From Vicinamibacterales bacterium (GTDB taxonomy: Bacteria; Acidobacteriota; Vicinamibacteria; Vicinamibacterales; JAMQPK01), in contig JAMQPK010000220.1 of assembly GCA_023717525.1 (NCBI GenBank), positions 1 to 64,000 on the forward strand: a DNA stretch of 64,000 nt, written 5' to 3'. A program made the position numbers and the translations under genes. Below, piece by piece: positions 47,681-55,833 of this stretch (the stretch's first letter is position 1; every line of letters begins with the position of its first letter). The notes under the pieces were generated by a model. That model did no database searches. It saw only the letters and a program-made list of their open reading frames with translations, and was not told where the DNA came from.

Positions 47681-48064
47681 ATGATCGCAAAGACTCTCAT
47701 CGATTTACAGGTCTATCAGAAAGCGCTCGTCGGATCGTTCGCAGTTTCTGCACTCTTGAAGCACCCCCAGCTGCGCAAAGACCGCAAACTGAGCGAACAA
47801 CTTGGCGCAGCCGCCGATTCGGTGTGCAGCAACATCGCCGAAGGGTTCGCACAGCAGTCCGACCGGAAATTCACGCTCTATCTCTTTGTTGCACGAGGAT
47901 CGGCCAACGAGGTACGCGCGCATCTGGCTGTGGCCCGCAACCGAGACCATATCACCGCCGAGGAACTTTCAGAACTGAGCCGTACCTACGACGAGATCGG
48001 GCGGATGTTGACGCGCTTCATCCAGTATCTGCGCCGGTCGGATCGCCGGGAGCAGGCAAAGTAG
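47681..48064 (+). CDS. Four-helix-bundle protein (S23/IVP family, Avd-related fold)
   Basis: LIDLQVYQKALVGSFAVSALLKHPQLRKDRKLSEQLGAAADSVCSNIAEGFAQQSDRKFTLYLFVARGSANEVRAHLAVARNRDHITAEELSEL. Confidence 0.88.
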   Translation: MIAKTLIDLQVYQKALVGSFAVSALLKHPQLRKDRKLSEQLGAAADSVCSNIAEGFAQQSDRKFTLYLFVARGSANEVRAHLAVARNRDHITAEELSELSRTYDEIGRMLTRFIQYLRRSDRREQAK

Positions 48065-48068
48065 GTTC

Positions 48069-48089
48069 TTGGTCCTTTGTCCCCGGTCT
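48069..48089. repeat. Heptameric repeat remnant: TTGGTCC TTTGTCC CCGGTCT
   Basis: Three 7-nt units starting 5 bp after the four-helix-bundle stop. Confidence 0.5.
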
Positions 48090-48157
48090 CAGCCGGCCCG
48101 CCGCCAACGCCGGGTTCTTCATGCGGCCTGACTGTTGTGACGGATACAATCTCCCGG

Positions 48158-50131
48158 ATGCCGGCACTCACGGTAGTGGTCGTCGTCTACAACATTCCGC
48201 GCGAGGCGCCACGGACGCTCTTCTCGTTGTCGGCTGACTACCAGCGGGACATCGATCCCGAAGAATACGAAATCATCGTCGTCGATAACGGTTCGAGTCC
48301 ACCCTTCGATCCGAGGGTCCTCGATGGACTGCAGGGTAACTTTCGTCTGCTCAGAATTGACGATGCACCCGCGTCACCGGCTCACGCTGCGAATCGCGGT
48401 CTGGCGGCGGCGCGGGGTGCGGTGGTCGGCCTGTTGATCGACGGAGCCCGTCTCGTCACTCCTGGTCTGTTGCACTACGCGTTGCTCGGGGCGAACAGTC
48501 ATCCGAAGGCGGTCGTTGCCAGCCTTGGCTGGTATCTCGGTGGCGACCTGCAGGGAGCTGCCGCGGAAGCCGGCTACAACCAGGCGCGCGAAGACGCGTT
48601 GCTGTCGTCGATCGACTGGCCGACGGACGGATATCGTCTGTTCGACATCGGAACCCTCGACGAATCCTCGGTCGACGGCTGGATGGCACCGATTTCCGAA
48701 ACCAATACGTTATTCATGCGTCGCCAGTTGTGGGATCTCCTGGGGGGGTTGGACGAGCGTTTCGACGCCGCGGGGGGTGGTTTGGTCAACCTCGATATCT
48801 ACCGCCGGGCCTTGCAGCTCGACGGAGCGGACCCGGTCGTCCTCCTCGGAGAAGCGTCGTTCCATCAACTGCATGGGGGGGTCTCGACGAATGCGGGCCA
48901 GTCCCAGCAGCTCGATAACTGGGATCGCTGGCATTCGCAGTACCGACAACTCCGCAGCGTCGACTGGACCTGGGTGCCCCGGCGGAGCCCTGCAACGCTG
49001 ATCGGCAGGCTTCCGGCGGAGGCGATGTCGCGATTCGTCCACTCGGCCATCAGCCCGGTACGTGCGGACGTTCACCCGCTTGGGCCAGCGTTCGATCAGG
49101 GCACCTGGTCGCCGACACCGGTGGCCCGGCCGGCCGACCCAGTCACCGCCGGCCTTGTCGATCTCGCGCATATGGAGCTCAGGCGCGGTCGACCGGGTGC
49201 GGCCGGAGCCGTAGCCCGATTCGCTCGCCATCGCGATCCCGACAATCACGAGTTACGGCGCCTCATGTCCCTGACCGCCAATCACGTCCGCTTCGAGCCG
49301 GATGACGCACATCGGGCCGTGGCCTTGGCGCGTGCGCATCAGATCGTCGGTGACCTGGCCGGCGCGACTGCTCATTTCAGGAAAGCGCTCGACCGTCAAC
49401 CAGGCTTGGTCGACGCGCACGTCGGACTGTCTGAGCTGCGGATGCCGGCGGAGCATTATCTGGTTTGGTTGCAGCGGCTGTACGACCTGTTGGCGCCCGC
49501 CACAGCCCTCGAGATTGGGATCTACCACGGGCAGTCGCTCGCGCTGCATCGTCCACCGACCGTGGTAATCGGCGTCGACCCCCAGCCATTGGTAGCTCAG
49601 CCGCTCCAGACCGAGACGCACATCTTTACGCAGACGAGCGATGCCTTCTTCGCGAGCCAGCGGCTCGACGCGTTGCTCGGTGGACGCCCGCTCTCGGTGG
49701 GGTTCATCGACGGACTACACCTCTTCGAACAAGCGCTGCGGGACTTCATGAATCTCGAAGCCCATTGCGGACCAGAATCCACGATTCTTATTCACGACAC
49801 GGTTCCGCTGGACGAACCGACGCAGCGTCGCGAAATGGACACGGTGTTCCACACCGGCGACGTCTGGCGCACCGTCTTGTGCCTCAGGAAGTATCGACCC
49901 GGCCTGCAAATGTTCACCATCGCGACGCCGCCCACCGGCCTCACGGTCGTGACCGGTTTGGATCCGAGCTCGCGACTCCTGGAAGCGCACTATGATGAGT
50001 ATGTGAACGAGTTTCTTTCCATTCCATTCGTCGCCATCGAGAACGATCTGAGCCGTGCGCTTAACGTGGTAGCGGCCGATCTTCCCTCCGTCGAACGCCT
50101 ACTCGGCGAGCGGCGGTCTACCAGGTCGTGA
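48158..50131 (+). CDS. GT2 glycosyltransferase with C-terminal TPR-like and SAM methyltransferase domains
   Basis: LTVVVVVYNIPREAPRTLFSLS...YEIIVVDNGSSPPFDPRVL; TPR-like AVALARAHQIVGDLAGATAHFRKALDRQPGLVDAH; ATALEIGIYHGQSLALHRPPTVVIGVDPQP...VGFIDGLHLFEQALRDFMNLEAH. Confidence 0.85.
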   Translation: MPALTVVVVVYNIPREAPRTLFSLSADYQRDIDPEEYEIIVVDNGSSPPFDPRVLDGLQGNFRLLRIDDAPASPAHAANRGLAAARGAVVGLLIDGARLVTPGLLHYALLGANSHPKAVVASLGWYLGGDLQGAAAEAGYNQAREDALLSSIDWPTDGYRLFDIGTLDESSVDGWMAPISETNTLFMRRQLWDLLGGLDERFDAAGGGLVNLDIYRRALQLDGADPVVLLGEASFHQLHGGVSTNAGQSQQLDNWDRWHSQYRQLRSVDWTWVPRRSPATLIGRLPAEAMSRFVHSAISPVRADVHPLGPAFDQGTWSPTPVARPADPVTAGLVDLAHMELRRGRPGAAGAVARFARHRDPDNHELRRLMSLTANHVRFEPDDAHRAVALARAHQIVGDLAGATAHFRKALDRQPGLVDAHVGLSELRMPAEHYLVWLQRLYDLLAPATALEIGIYHGQSLALHRPPTVVIGVDPQPLVAQPLQTETHIFTQTSDAFFASQRLDALLGGRPLSVGFIDGLHLFEQALRDFMNLEAHCGPESTILIHDTVPLDEPTQRREMDTVFHTGDVWRTVLCLRKYRPGLQMFTIATPPTGLTVVTGLDPSSRLLEAHYDEYVNEFLSIPFVAIENDLSRALNVVAADLPSVERLLGERRSTRS

Positions 50132-50135
50132 CACC

Positions 50136-50825
50136 ATGATTCGCCAGGGTTCATACGTTGTCGATCGAGACCAGGCCGCTTTGTCGTCAGGGGATACCGA
50201 GGCCGTCGATCGATTTCACGAGCTTTATTACCAACGCTGGGTTAACCAGTCCGACACTATCAACCTGAGCTGGTTCGGATACCGGCTGCTGAAGTGCCCG
50301 ATGGACATGTGGATGTATCAGGAACTGCTGGTACGCACGCGGCCGGACTTCGTAGTGGAGGCGGGTACTTATCTGGGGGGCAGTGCGCTGTATCTGGCGA
50401 CCATCCTCGACCAGCTCGGGCACGGACGGGTCATTACGATCGACATCACTCCACAACCCGATCGCCCGGTCCATCCGCGCATCGACTATGTTCTCGGGTC
50501 GAGCATCGATCCGGCGGTGGTGCAGGGCGTGTTCGGATCGGTTGCCGGGCGGCGCGCCATGGTCATTCTGGATTCCGATCACACCGAAGACCACGTTCAC
50601 GCGGAGATGACCGCATATAGCCCGCTCGTGCACGTTGGCGACTACATGATCGTTGAGGACACCAACGTCAATGGCCACCCGGCATGGCCGGCGTTCGGGC
50701 CTGGTCCGATGGAGGCCGTAGACCGATTCCTATCGCAGCGGCAAGATTTCGAGGTGGACTCGCGCTGCGAGCGCTTCCTGATGACGCTGAACCCGCGTGG
50801 GTACCTGCGGCGCTGCGCGAGCTGA
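50136..50825 (+). CDS. CmcI-like 'cephalosporin hydroxylase' family methyltransferase
   Basis: WFGYRLLKCPMDMWMYQELLVRTRPDFVVEAGTYLGGSALYLATILDQLGHGRVITIDI; VILDSDHTEDHVHAEMTAYSPLVHVGDYMIVEDTNVNGHP. Confidence 0.9.
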   Translation: MIRQGSYVVDRDQAALSSGDTEAVDRFHELYYQRWVNQSDTINLSWFGYRLLKCPMDMWMYQELLVRTRPDFVVEAGTYLGGSALYLATILDQLGHGRVITIDITPQPDRPVHPRIDYVLGSSIDPAVVQGVFGSVAGRRAMVILDSDHTEDHVHAEMTAYSPLVHVGDYMIVEDTNVNGHPAWPAFGPGPMEAVDRFLSQRQDFEVDSRCERFLMTLNPRGYLRRCAS

Positions 50826-50832
50826 TACCGAC

Positions 50833-51609
50833 ATGCTCGCTGAATCGCCGCTGGCTACGTTGTATCTGGACCTCCTCGAACAGACACTCACCGGGGCCAT
50901 CCTGCAGGACACCGGTGTTCTCCCGGCCTTCCTTTCAACGACAGTCGTCGCATCAGTCGGCTATGACCGCGAAAGGAGGAGCAAGGGCAGGGACTGGCCG
51001 ACTCACGCGCACACGATGATCGGCCTGGAGCGGCTCAGGAGCCTGCGGCACCTCGTGGCGGAGGTCCTCGAAAATGGAACGTCAGGGGACCTCCTCGAAG
51101 CCGGAGTCTGGCGGGGCGGTGCCAGCATCTATATGCGCGCGCTGCTGGCCGCGCATGGTGTGAATGATCGTCGTGTCTGGGTTGTCGACTCGTTTGCCGG
51201 GTTACCGCCGCCAAACGAAAAGGATTTTCCCGCGGACCGCGGCGATCGACTTCATGAGATTGGTTACCTGGCCGTGCCGCTGGAGGAAGTGAAACAAAAT
51301 TTCCAGAAATACGGCATGCTGGATTCCCAGGTTGAGTTCGTGTCTGGCTGGTTCAAAGATACCCTTCCAACCATACCGGTCTCTCAACTCGCGATTCTTC
51401 GCCTCGACGGCGACATGTATGAGTCCACGACGCAGTGCCTACGGTCGCTCTATGGTCGCGTCTCTATTGGCGGATTTGTCATCATCGACGATTTCGGCCT
51501 CCCCCCCTGTCGTCAGGCGGTTGAAGACTTTCGGGAGCAGAACGGAATCGTTGATCCGTTGATCGACATTGACGGTATGGCGGTTTTCTGGCAACGAGCA
51601 GGACCTTGA
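50833..51609 (+). CDS. TylF/MycF-type O-methyltransferase
   Basis: MIGLERLRSLRHLVAEVLENGTSGDLLEAGVWRGGASIYMRALLAAHGVNDRRVWVVDSFAGLPPP; ILRLDGDMYESTTQCLRSLYGRVSIGGFVIIDDFG. Confidence 0.93.
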   Translation: MLAESPLATLYLDLLEQTLTGAILQDTGVLPAFLSTTVVASVGYDRERRSKGRDWPTHAHTMIGLERLRSLRHLVAEVLENGTSGDLLEAGVWRGGASIYMRALLAAHGVNDRRVWVVDSFAGLPPPNEKDFPADRGDRLHEIGYLAVPLEEVKQNFQKYGMLDSQVEFVSGWFKDTLPTIPVSQLAILRLDGDMYESTTQCLRSLYGRVSIGGFVIIDDFGLPPCRQAVEDFREQNGIVDPLIDIDGMAVFWQRAGP

Positions 51610-51662
51610 GTTGATCCTTCATTCCCGCTTAGTGACAAAACCAGCCTGTCGTCACGATCTTC

Positions 51663-51692
51663 TATAATCAACAGCGAACGGTTATCAGGAGG
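51663..51692 (+). promoter_or_regulatory. Putative -10 (TATAAT) and Shine-Dalgarno AGGAGG for the 51702 gene
   Basis: Exact TATAAT at 51663-51668 and AGGAGG at 51687-51692; no convincing -35. Confidence 0.4.
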
Positions 51693-51701
51693 TAAGACGG
51701 G

Positions 51702-52502
51702 ATGAGCGAGTCACTCGAGGTGGGCGCGAACGAGTCGGCACTGATTCCGCCGAAAGAAATGCTGTACGACGGCAGCTCCTCGCCAGCGGAGTTCGTGCTG
51801 TACGGCGACCACTTCTGCCAGCACTTCCTCATAGCACGAGCTCATATGACGCCCTCGGCGGCCGTTCTCGATGTAGGTTGTGGCAACGGCTCGGTGTCGC
51901 GGGCGTTGACGCAGGTGCTCACACCTGCCGGACAGTATGAAGGCGTTGACGTGAACGGGGCGAGCATCTCCTGGCTGCAGGAGCGCTACCGAGGCTTTCC
52001 GAACTTCCACTTCAGCCACGCCGACGTGTACAACAAAATGTACAACCCCGGCGGGCGGCTGACCGCGGGCGACTACCGATTTCCTTTTGCTGATTCGGCC
52101 TTCGACCTTGTGCTGCTGAAGTCGGTCTTCACGCACATGATGCCCGTCGACGTGCGCAAGTACATCCATGAAATCGACCGGGTCTTGAAGCCCGGTGGCC
52201 GGGCGGTCATCACGTACTTCCTGTTGAACGACGAGTCGCGGCTATTCATTGCGCGTGGACAGGACGTCCATCACTTGACGCATGAGTACGAGCGAGACCC
52301 GCTGTGCCGAATCGCGAATCCCGTGGTCCCAGAGGTGGTGGTCGCACACGACGAAGCGAGAATTCGCGGCTACCAGTCCGAGGTCGGCTGGAGCACGCTG
52401 GAAATCGCCTACGGAAACTGGAGCGGCCGAAGCTCGTTCCTCGGGCATCAGGATCTCATCATCTCGGCGAAGGAACCGAAAATCCCGGCGCCGCAGCGCT
52501 AG
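51702..52502 (+). CDS. Class I SAM-dependent methyltransferase
   Basis: AAVLDVGCGNGSVSRALTQVLTPAGQYEGVDVN; FDLVLLKSVFTHMMPVDVRKYIHEIDRVLKPGGRAVITYFL. Confidence 0.93.
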   Translation: MSESLEVGANESALIPPKEMLYDGSSSPAEFVLYGDHFCQHFLIARAHMTPSAAVLDVGCGNGSVSRALTQVLTPAGQYEGVDVNGASISWLQERYRGFPNFHFSHADVYNKMYNPGGRLTAGDYRFPFADSAFDLVLLKSVFTHMMPVDVRKYIHEIDRVLKPGGRAVITYFLLNDESRLFIARGQDVHHLTHEYERDPLCRIANPVVPEVVVAHDEARIRGYQSEVGWSTLEIAYGNWSGRSSFLGHQDLIISAKEPKIPAPQR

Positions 52503-52529
52503 CCGGCCCACGCCCTTCTGTTCCGCGCA

Positions 52530-54176
52530 ATGCCAGAAATCCTCTACTCGTGTGTTGTCGACGCCTCTCCTGTGCTCTACCACCAGACGATGGTATGGGC
52601 ATGGACGGCGATCCATCTGGCAGGCATTGACCCGTCACAACTCGTCGTCCACCTGGTTGTCGGCAGTGACGACCGGTTGCGGCGCGACCTCGCGCGGATC
52701 GGTGTGCGCTGTATTCCCGTGCAACCGTTTGCCAAAGGCACTCCAAGCTGCAACAAGCTGGTCCAGCTCGACAGCGAAGCACTGCTCTCCCATCCGCGTG
52801 TCGTGCTGAGCGATTGCGACATCGCGTGGATCGCGCCTGTCGACGGGCACCTGTTCGGCGGGCAGCCACGAGCGAAGGTCGTCGACCTCGCGAATCCGCC
52901 GCTTGAACTACTGGAGCCGCTGTTTCTTGAGGCGGGCTTTCCGGATGCCGCAACGAGCATCACCTCGATTGGCAACCAGGCGACGTTGCACAACAATTGC
53001 AATGGCGGCTTGTACCTGCTGTCCGGTGGCTGGCTGCGCAGACTGCAGGAACCGTGGAAGCGCTGGCTGGATTGGGTCGAGGCGCGAGCCGTGCAACTCG
53101 GCCCTTACAGCGTGCACATGTTTCAGGTGTCCTTTGCGCTGGCGATGGAAGAGCTCGGGGCTCGAGTCGAGCACCTTCCACTCGAATACAACTTCCCGAC
53201 GCACACAAACCGAACGGCGGAGTGTTCCGTTGAAAGCGATATTCGCGCATTGCATTTCCATCGGGCGTACGACACGTCCGGCCTGCTGTTGCCAACCGGC
53301 GTCGCGCGCGTCGACAAGGCAGTTACCGCGGTGAACACCTTTCTCTGGCCGCGCTTCGCCGGCGCGTGGTGGATGAACGGGCCCGAGCTGGTCACGAGGG
53401 AATCGGTGCACGGACGATTCCGGACCCGACGGTATGACCATGTTACGCAACAGCTGGAGACCTACGGCGCACACACTCGGAATGAGCTGGCCATGGTTCT
53501 CGCGTTCCTGCGGCCCGGTGATCAGGTCATCGATGTCGGGGCACACATCGGCACGTTCACCGTGCCGTTCGCTCGCGCGGTCGGGCCAGAGGGGCGCGTG
53601 GTCTCGGTCGAGCCGGGCATCGATGCGTTCGACTTGCTGCTCGAGAACCTGGCGCTCAACGGCGTGCTGGAACGCGTTCGGGCCGAATGTGCCCTGGTAT
53701 GCGAACATCCAGGCGCCTATCGCGCGGCGGAAACGGCTGACCACACCAGCGCCACGTACTACGTAAGCACGGAGGGTGTCCCCTCGCTGGAGTGCCTGCA
53801 GTTGGATTCGCTTGCGGCGAATCTGGATAGTCACCGCCCTCTGCGGCTCATCAAGATCGACGTTGAAGGCATGGAGTTGTCGGTCCTGCGTTCTGCGGAG
53901 GCGCTCATCACGGAACATCGACCGGTACTCTACGTCGAGGTCGTTTCCGAACAATTGCTGCGCGGAGGCTCGACGGTCGCGGAACTCGAGGCTTTCCTGG
54001 TGGATCGCCACTATGGGTTCTTCCGCAACATTGGTGAGCGGAACTCGACAAACGATCGCTACGAGATCTTGCGGATTGCCACGCTCGACGAAGGCGGGCC
54101 CTTCTTCGACTGTCTGGCGATTCCCCTGGAGCGCTTGAGCGAGGAACCCGCGCTCCTCTCGTCGTCGAGCCGGTAG
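52530..54176 (+). CDS. Glycosyltransferase-like domain fused to FkbM-family methyltransferase
   Basis: N-term GT-A-like HPRVVLSDCDIAWIAPVDGHLF; C-term FLRPGDQVIDVGAHIGTFTVPFARAVGPEGRVVSVEPGIDAFDLLLENLALNG...LRLIKIDVEGMELSVLRSAEALI. Confidence 0.85.
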   Translation: MPEILYSCVVDASPVLYHQTMVWAWTAIHLAGIDPSQLVVHLVVGSDDRLRRDLARIGVRCIPVQPFAKGTPSCNKLVQLDSEALLSHPRVVLSDCDIAWIAPVDGHLFGGQPRAKVVDLANPPLELLEPLFLEAGFPDAATSITSIGNQATLHNNCNGGLYLLSGGWLRRLQEPWKRWLDWVEARAVQLGPYSVHMFQVSFALAMEELGARVEHLPLEYNFPTHTNRTAECSVESDIRALHFHRAYDTSGLLLPTGVARVDKAVTAVNTFLWPRFAGAWWMNGPELVTRESVHGRFRTRRYDHVTQQLETYGAHTRNELAMVLAFLRPGDQVIDVGAHIGTFTVPFARAVGPEGRVVSVEPGIDAFDLLLENLALNGVLERVRAECALVCEHPGAYRAAETADHTSATYYVSTEGVPSLECLQLDSLAANLDSHRPLRLIKIDVEGMELSVLRSAEALITEHRPVLYVEVVSEQLLRGGSTVAELEAFLVDRHYGFFRNIGERNSTNDRYEILRIATLDEGGPFFDCLAIPLERLSEEPALLSSSSR

Positions 54177-54177
54177 A

Positions 54178-55290
54178 CTATTGAGGTGTGACCGTGATTG
54201 CCATCCCATCGCGAAGGTTCGAGATCCCTTGAGTGATGATCAACTCTCCGGGCTTCAGTCCTGACACGATCTCGACATGTTCAGTGTCGACCAGTCCGGT
54301 CACGATTGGCCGCCTCCGCGCAACGTTCCCGGCAGCAATGAATACCGCAGCGCCGTTCTTCTCATCGCGGGTGACGGCGATGGGCGGCACGAGCGGTACA
54401 TTCAAGCGCTGCTCCGCGTCGATCTCCACGGCGACCTGAGTACCCGGTGCGAGATCGGTCGGCGACTCGAACCCGAGCACGACGGGAATCATCGTCGCGC
54501 CAGGTTCGGCATCGGGCCGGATCGTCACCCGCAGGAGTTCGGTCGTCCCTCGCCCCTCCGCGACGATGCGAGCCTGCGCGCCGGACGCGAACCGCTTCGC
54601 ATCTGCGATCGCGACGTTTGCGGTCACCTGAACCTGCTTCGGATCGAGGATTCGCAGGATGGCGTCGGTTTCGCCCACGCCGACGGTATCGCCAGGATTG
54701 TGAAGACGTCCCGACACGATGCCGTTGAACGGCGAGAGAAGCGTCGTGTTCCGGCCTTGTGCTTCGGTCGTGCTCTGGGCCGCGCGCGCCTGGGCGAGCT
54801 CTGTTTCTGCTTCATTCGCGTCGCGATCGGCGGCTTCGACTTCCATCCTCGACGCGGCGCCTCGCTCCATGAGCCCGTGAAGGCGCTCTTGCACCGTTTT
54901 GGTGTTCTTTGCCCGCAGCTCGGCTGCGTGCACCGTCGCGGCGCCAGCAGACGACTCGGCGCGAAGCGATGGAAATTCGAATCGCACCAGTAACTCGCCG
55001 CTCTTGACTGGATCGCCGACGTTCTTCGTGATTTCGGCAATTCGCGCGATTTGAGGCGCAACGAAGGCGACCTCCGCCCCTGGAAGCGTCGTTACTTGAC
55101 CGGTCGCGCTGACGACGCCGCGGATGCTGCCAAGCTGAACGCGCTCGGCAATCACCGGAACGGCGATGTCGGATTCAGGGTCTTCTGTGTTCTGGCGTGT
55201 GCAACCGGACATCGCCGCGCACACGAGCAGTGCGACAGGCGTCAGCGCGACTGAGCGCGTGATCTCCGGCATCGGCGCCCAGAATCGCAC
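54178..55290 (-). CDS. RND efflux periplasmic adaptor (HlyD/MFP family) lipoprotein
   Basis: VCAAMSGCTRQ lipobox; GVVSATGQVTTLPGAEVAFVAPQIARIAEITKNVGDPVKSGELLVRF; GIVSGRLHNPGDTVGVGETDAILRILDP. Confidence 0.9.
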   Translation of the reverse strand: MRFWAPMPEITRSVALTPVALLVCAAMSGCTRQNTEDPESDIAVPVIAERVQLGSIRGVVSATGQVTTLPGAEVAFVAPQIARIAEITKNVGDPVKSGELLVRFEFPSLRAESSAGAATVHAAELRAKNTKTVQERLHGLMERGAASRMEVEAADRDANEAETELAQARAAQSTTEAQGRNTTLLSPFNGIVSGRLHNPGDTVGVGETDAILRILDPKQVQVTANVAIADAKRFASGAQARIVAEGRGTTELLRVTIRPDAEPGATMIPVVLGFESPTDLAPGTQVAVEIDAEQRLNVPLVPPIAVTRDEKNGAAVFIAAGNVARRRPIVTGLVDTEHVEIVSGLKPGELIITQGISNLRDGMAITVTPQ

Positions 55291-55299
55291 GAAACTGGG

Positions 55300-55728
55300 T
55301 TAGCGCGCCAGGTTGGGATGCTGAGTGGCCGCGACTTGCCGCTGGGGTTTGATGAGCTGGTTGAGTTTCGTGAACACGCGTTCATAGCCTTCCTGCTTGT
55401 AAAGGATATGCGCGCGGTTGCGGCTGATGATCTCGAGGTCGCGCTCGGCGAGATTGGCAAGGCCTGTCAGGACAATCACCGTCAGATTCGCGAAACGTTC
55501 TTCAAGGCGCATCAGCTCGAGCACCTCGAGCCCCGATCGATTGTCGTCGAGCGCGATGTCGAGAATCATCGCGTCGAGTCGGCCTTCCGATTCCTTCAGG
55601 CGCTTGAATGCCGTGTCCGGGTCGGAGGCCATTTGCACCTCGAAACCGTACATCGTGAAGAAATCCTCCAGCATGTTACGCACGGTCAGCGCGTCCTCGA
55701 CGATCAGCACCTTCCGCATCGGGGCCAT
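55300..55728 (-). CDS. Single-domain response regulator
   Basis: KVLIVEDALTVRNMLEDFFTMYGFEVQMASDPDTAFKRL...DAMILDIALDDNRSGLEVLELMRL...VIVLTGLA. Confidence 0.9.
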   Translation of the reverse strand: MAPMRKVLIVEDALTVRNMLEDFFTMYGFEVQMASDPDTAFKRLKESEGRLDAMILDIALDDNRSGLEVLELMRLEERFANLTVIVLTGLANLAERDLEIISRNRAHILYKQEGYERVFTKLNQLIKPQRQVAATQHPNLAR

Positions 55729-55740
55729 TGAGCCCGTTTC

Positions 55741-55813
55741 TACAAGTTGAATGCCAGCTGGATTACTGGTGCTTTCCTGTGCAGCGGTGCGAAAGTGTCC
55801 CGGCGTGGGACAC
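55741..55813 (-). promoter_or_regulatory. Putative sigma-54-like promoter (TGGCATTCAACTTGTA) with upstream inverted repeat GTGTCCC-N5-GGGACAC
   Basis: On minus strand, -24/-12-like element at 55741-55756; perfect 7-bp inverted repeat at 55795-55813, upstream of the response regulator gene. Confidence 0.45.
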
Positions 55814-55833
55814 GGCGTTGCCAGTTTTGTCCG

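Noticed and set aside
47681-48064. Four-helix-bundle gene as part of a diversity-generating retroelement
   Set aside because: No reverse transcriptase, template repeat or variable repeat pair is recognisable in the window.
48158-54176. Antibiotic biosynthetic gene cluster (CmcI 'cephalosporin hydroxylase', TylF 'macrocin O-methyltransferase')
   Set aside because: These family names reflect distant homology; there is no PKS, NRPS or other core enzyme, so glycan tailoring is more parsimonious.
52908-54209. 433-aa minus-strand ORF antisense to the GT-FkbM gene
   Set aside because: Shadow ORF; Arg/Gln-rich, no domain.
54178-55290. Complete RND efflux operon
   Set aside because: Only the periplasmic adaptor is present; no inner-membrane RND pump or OMF gene is adjacent in the window.
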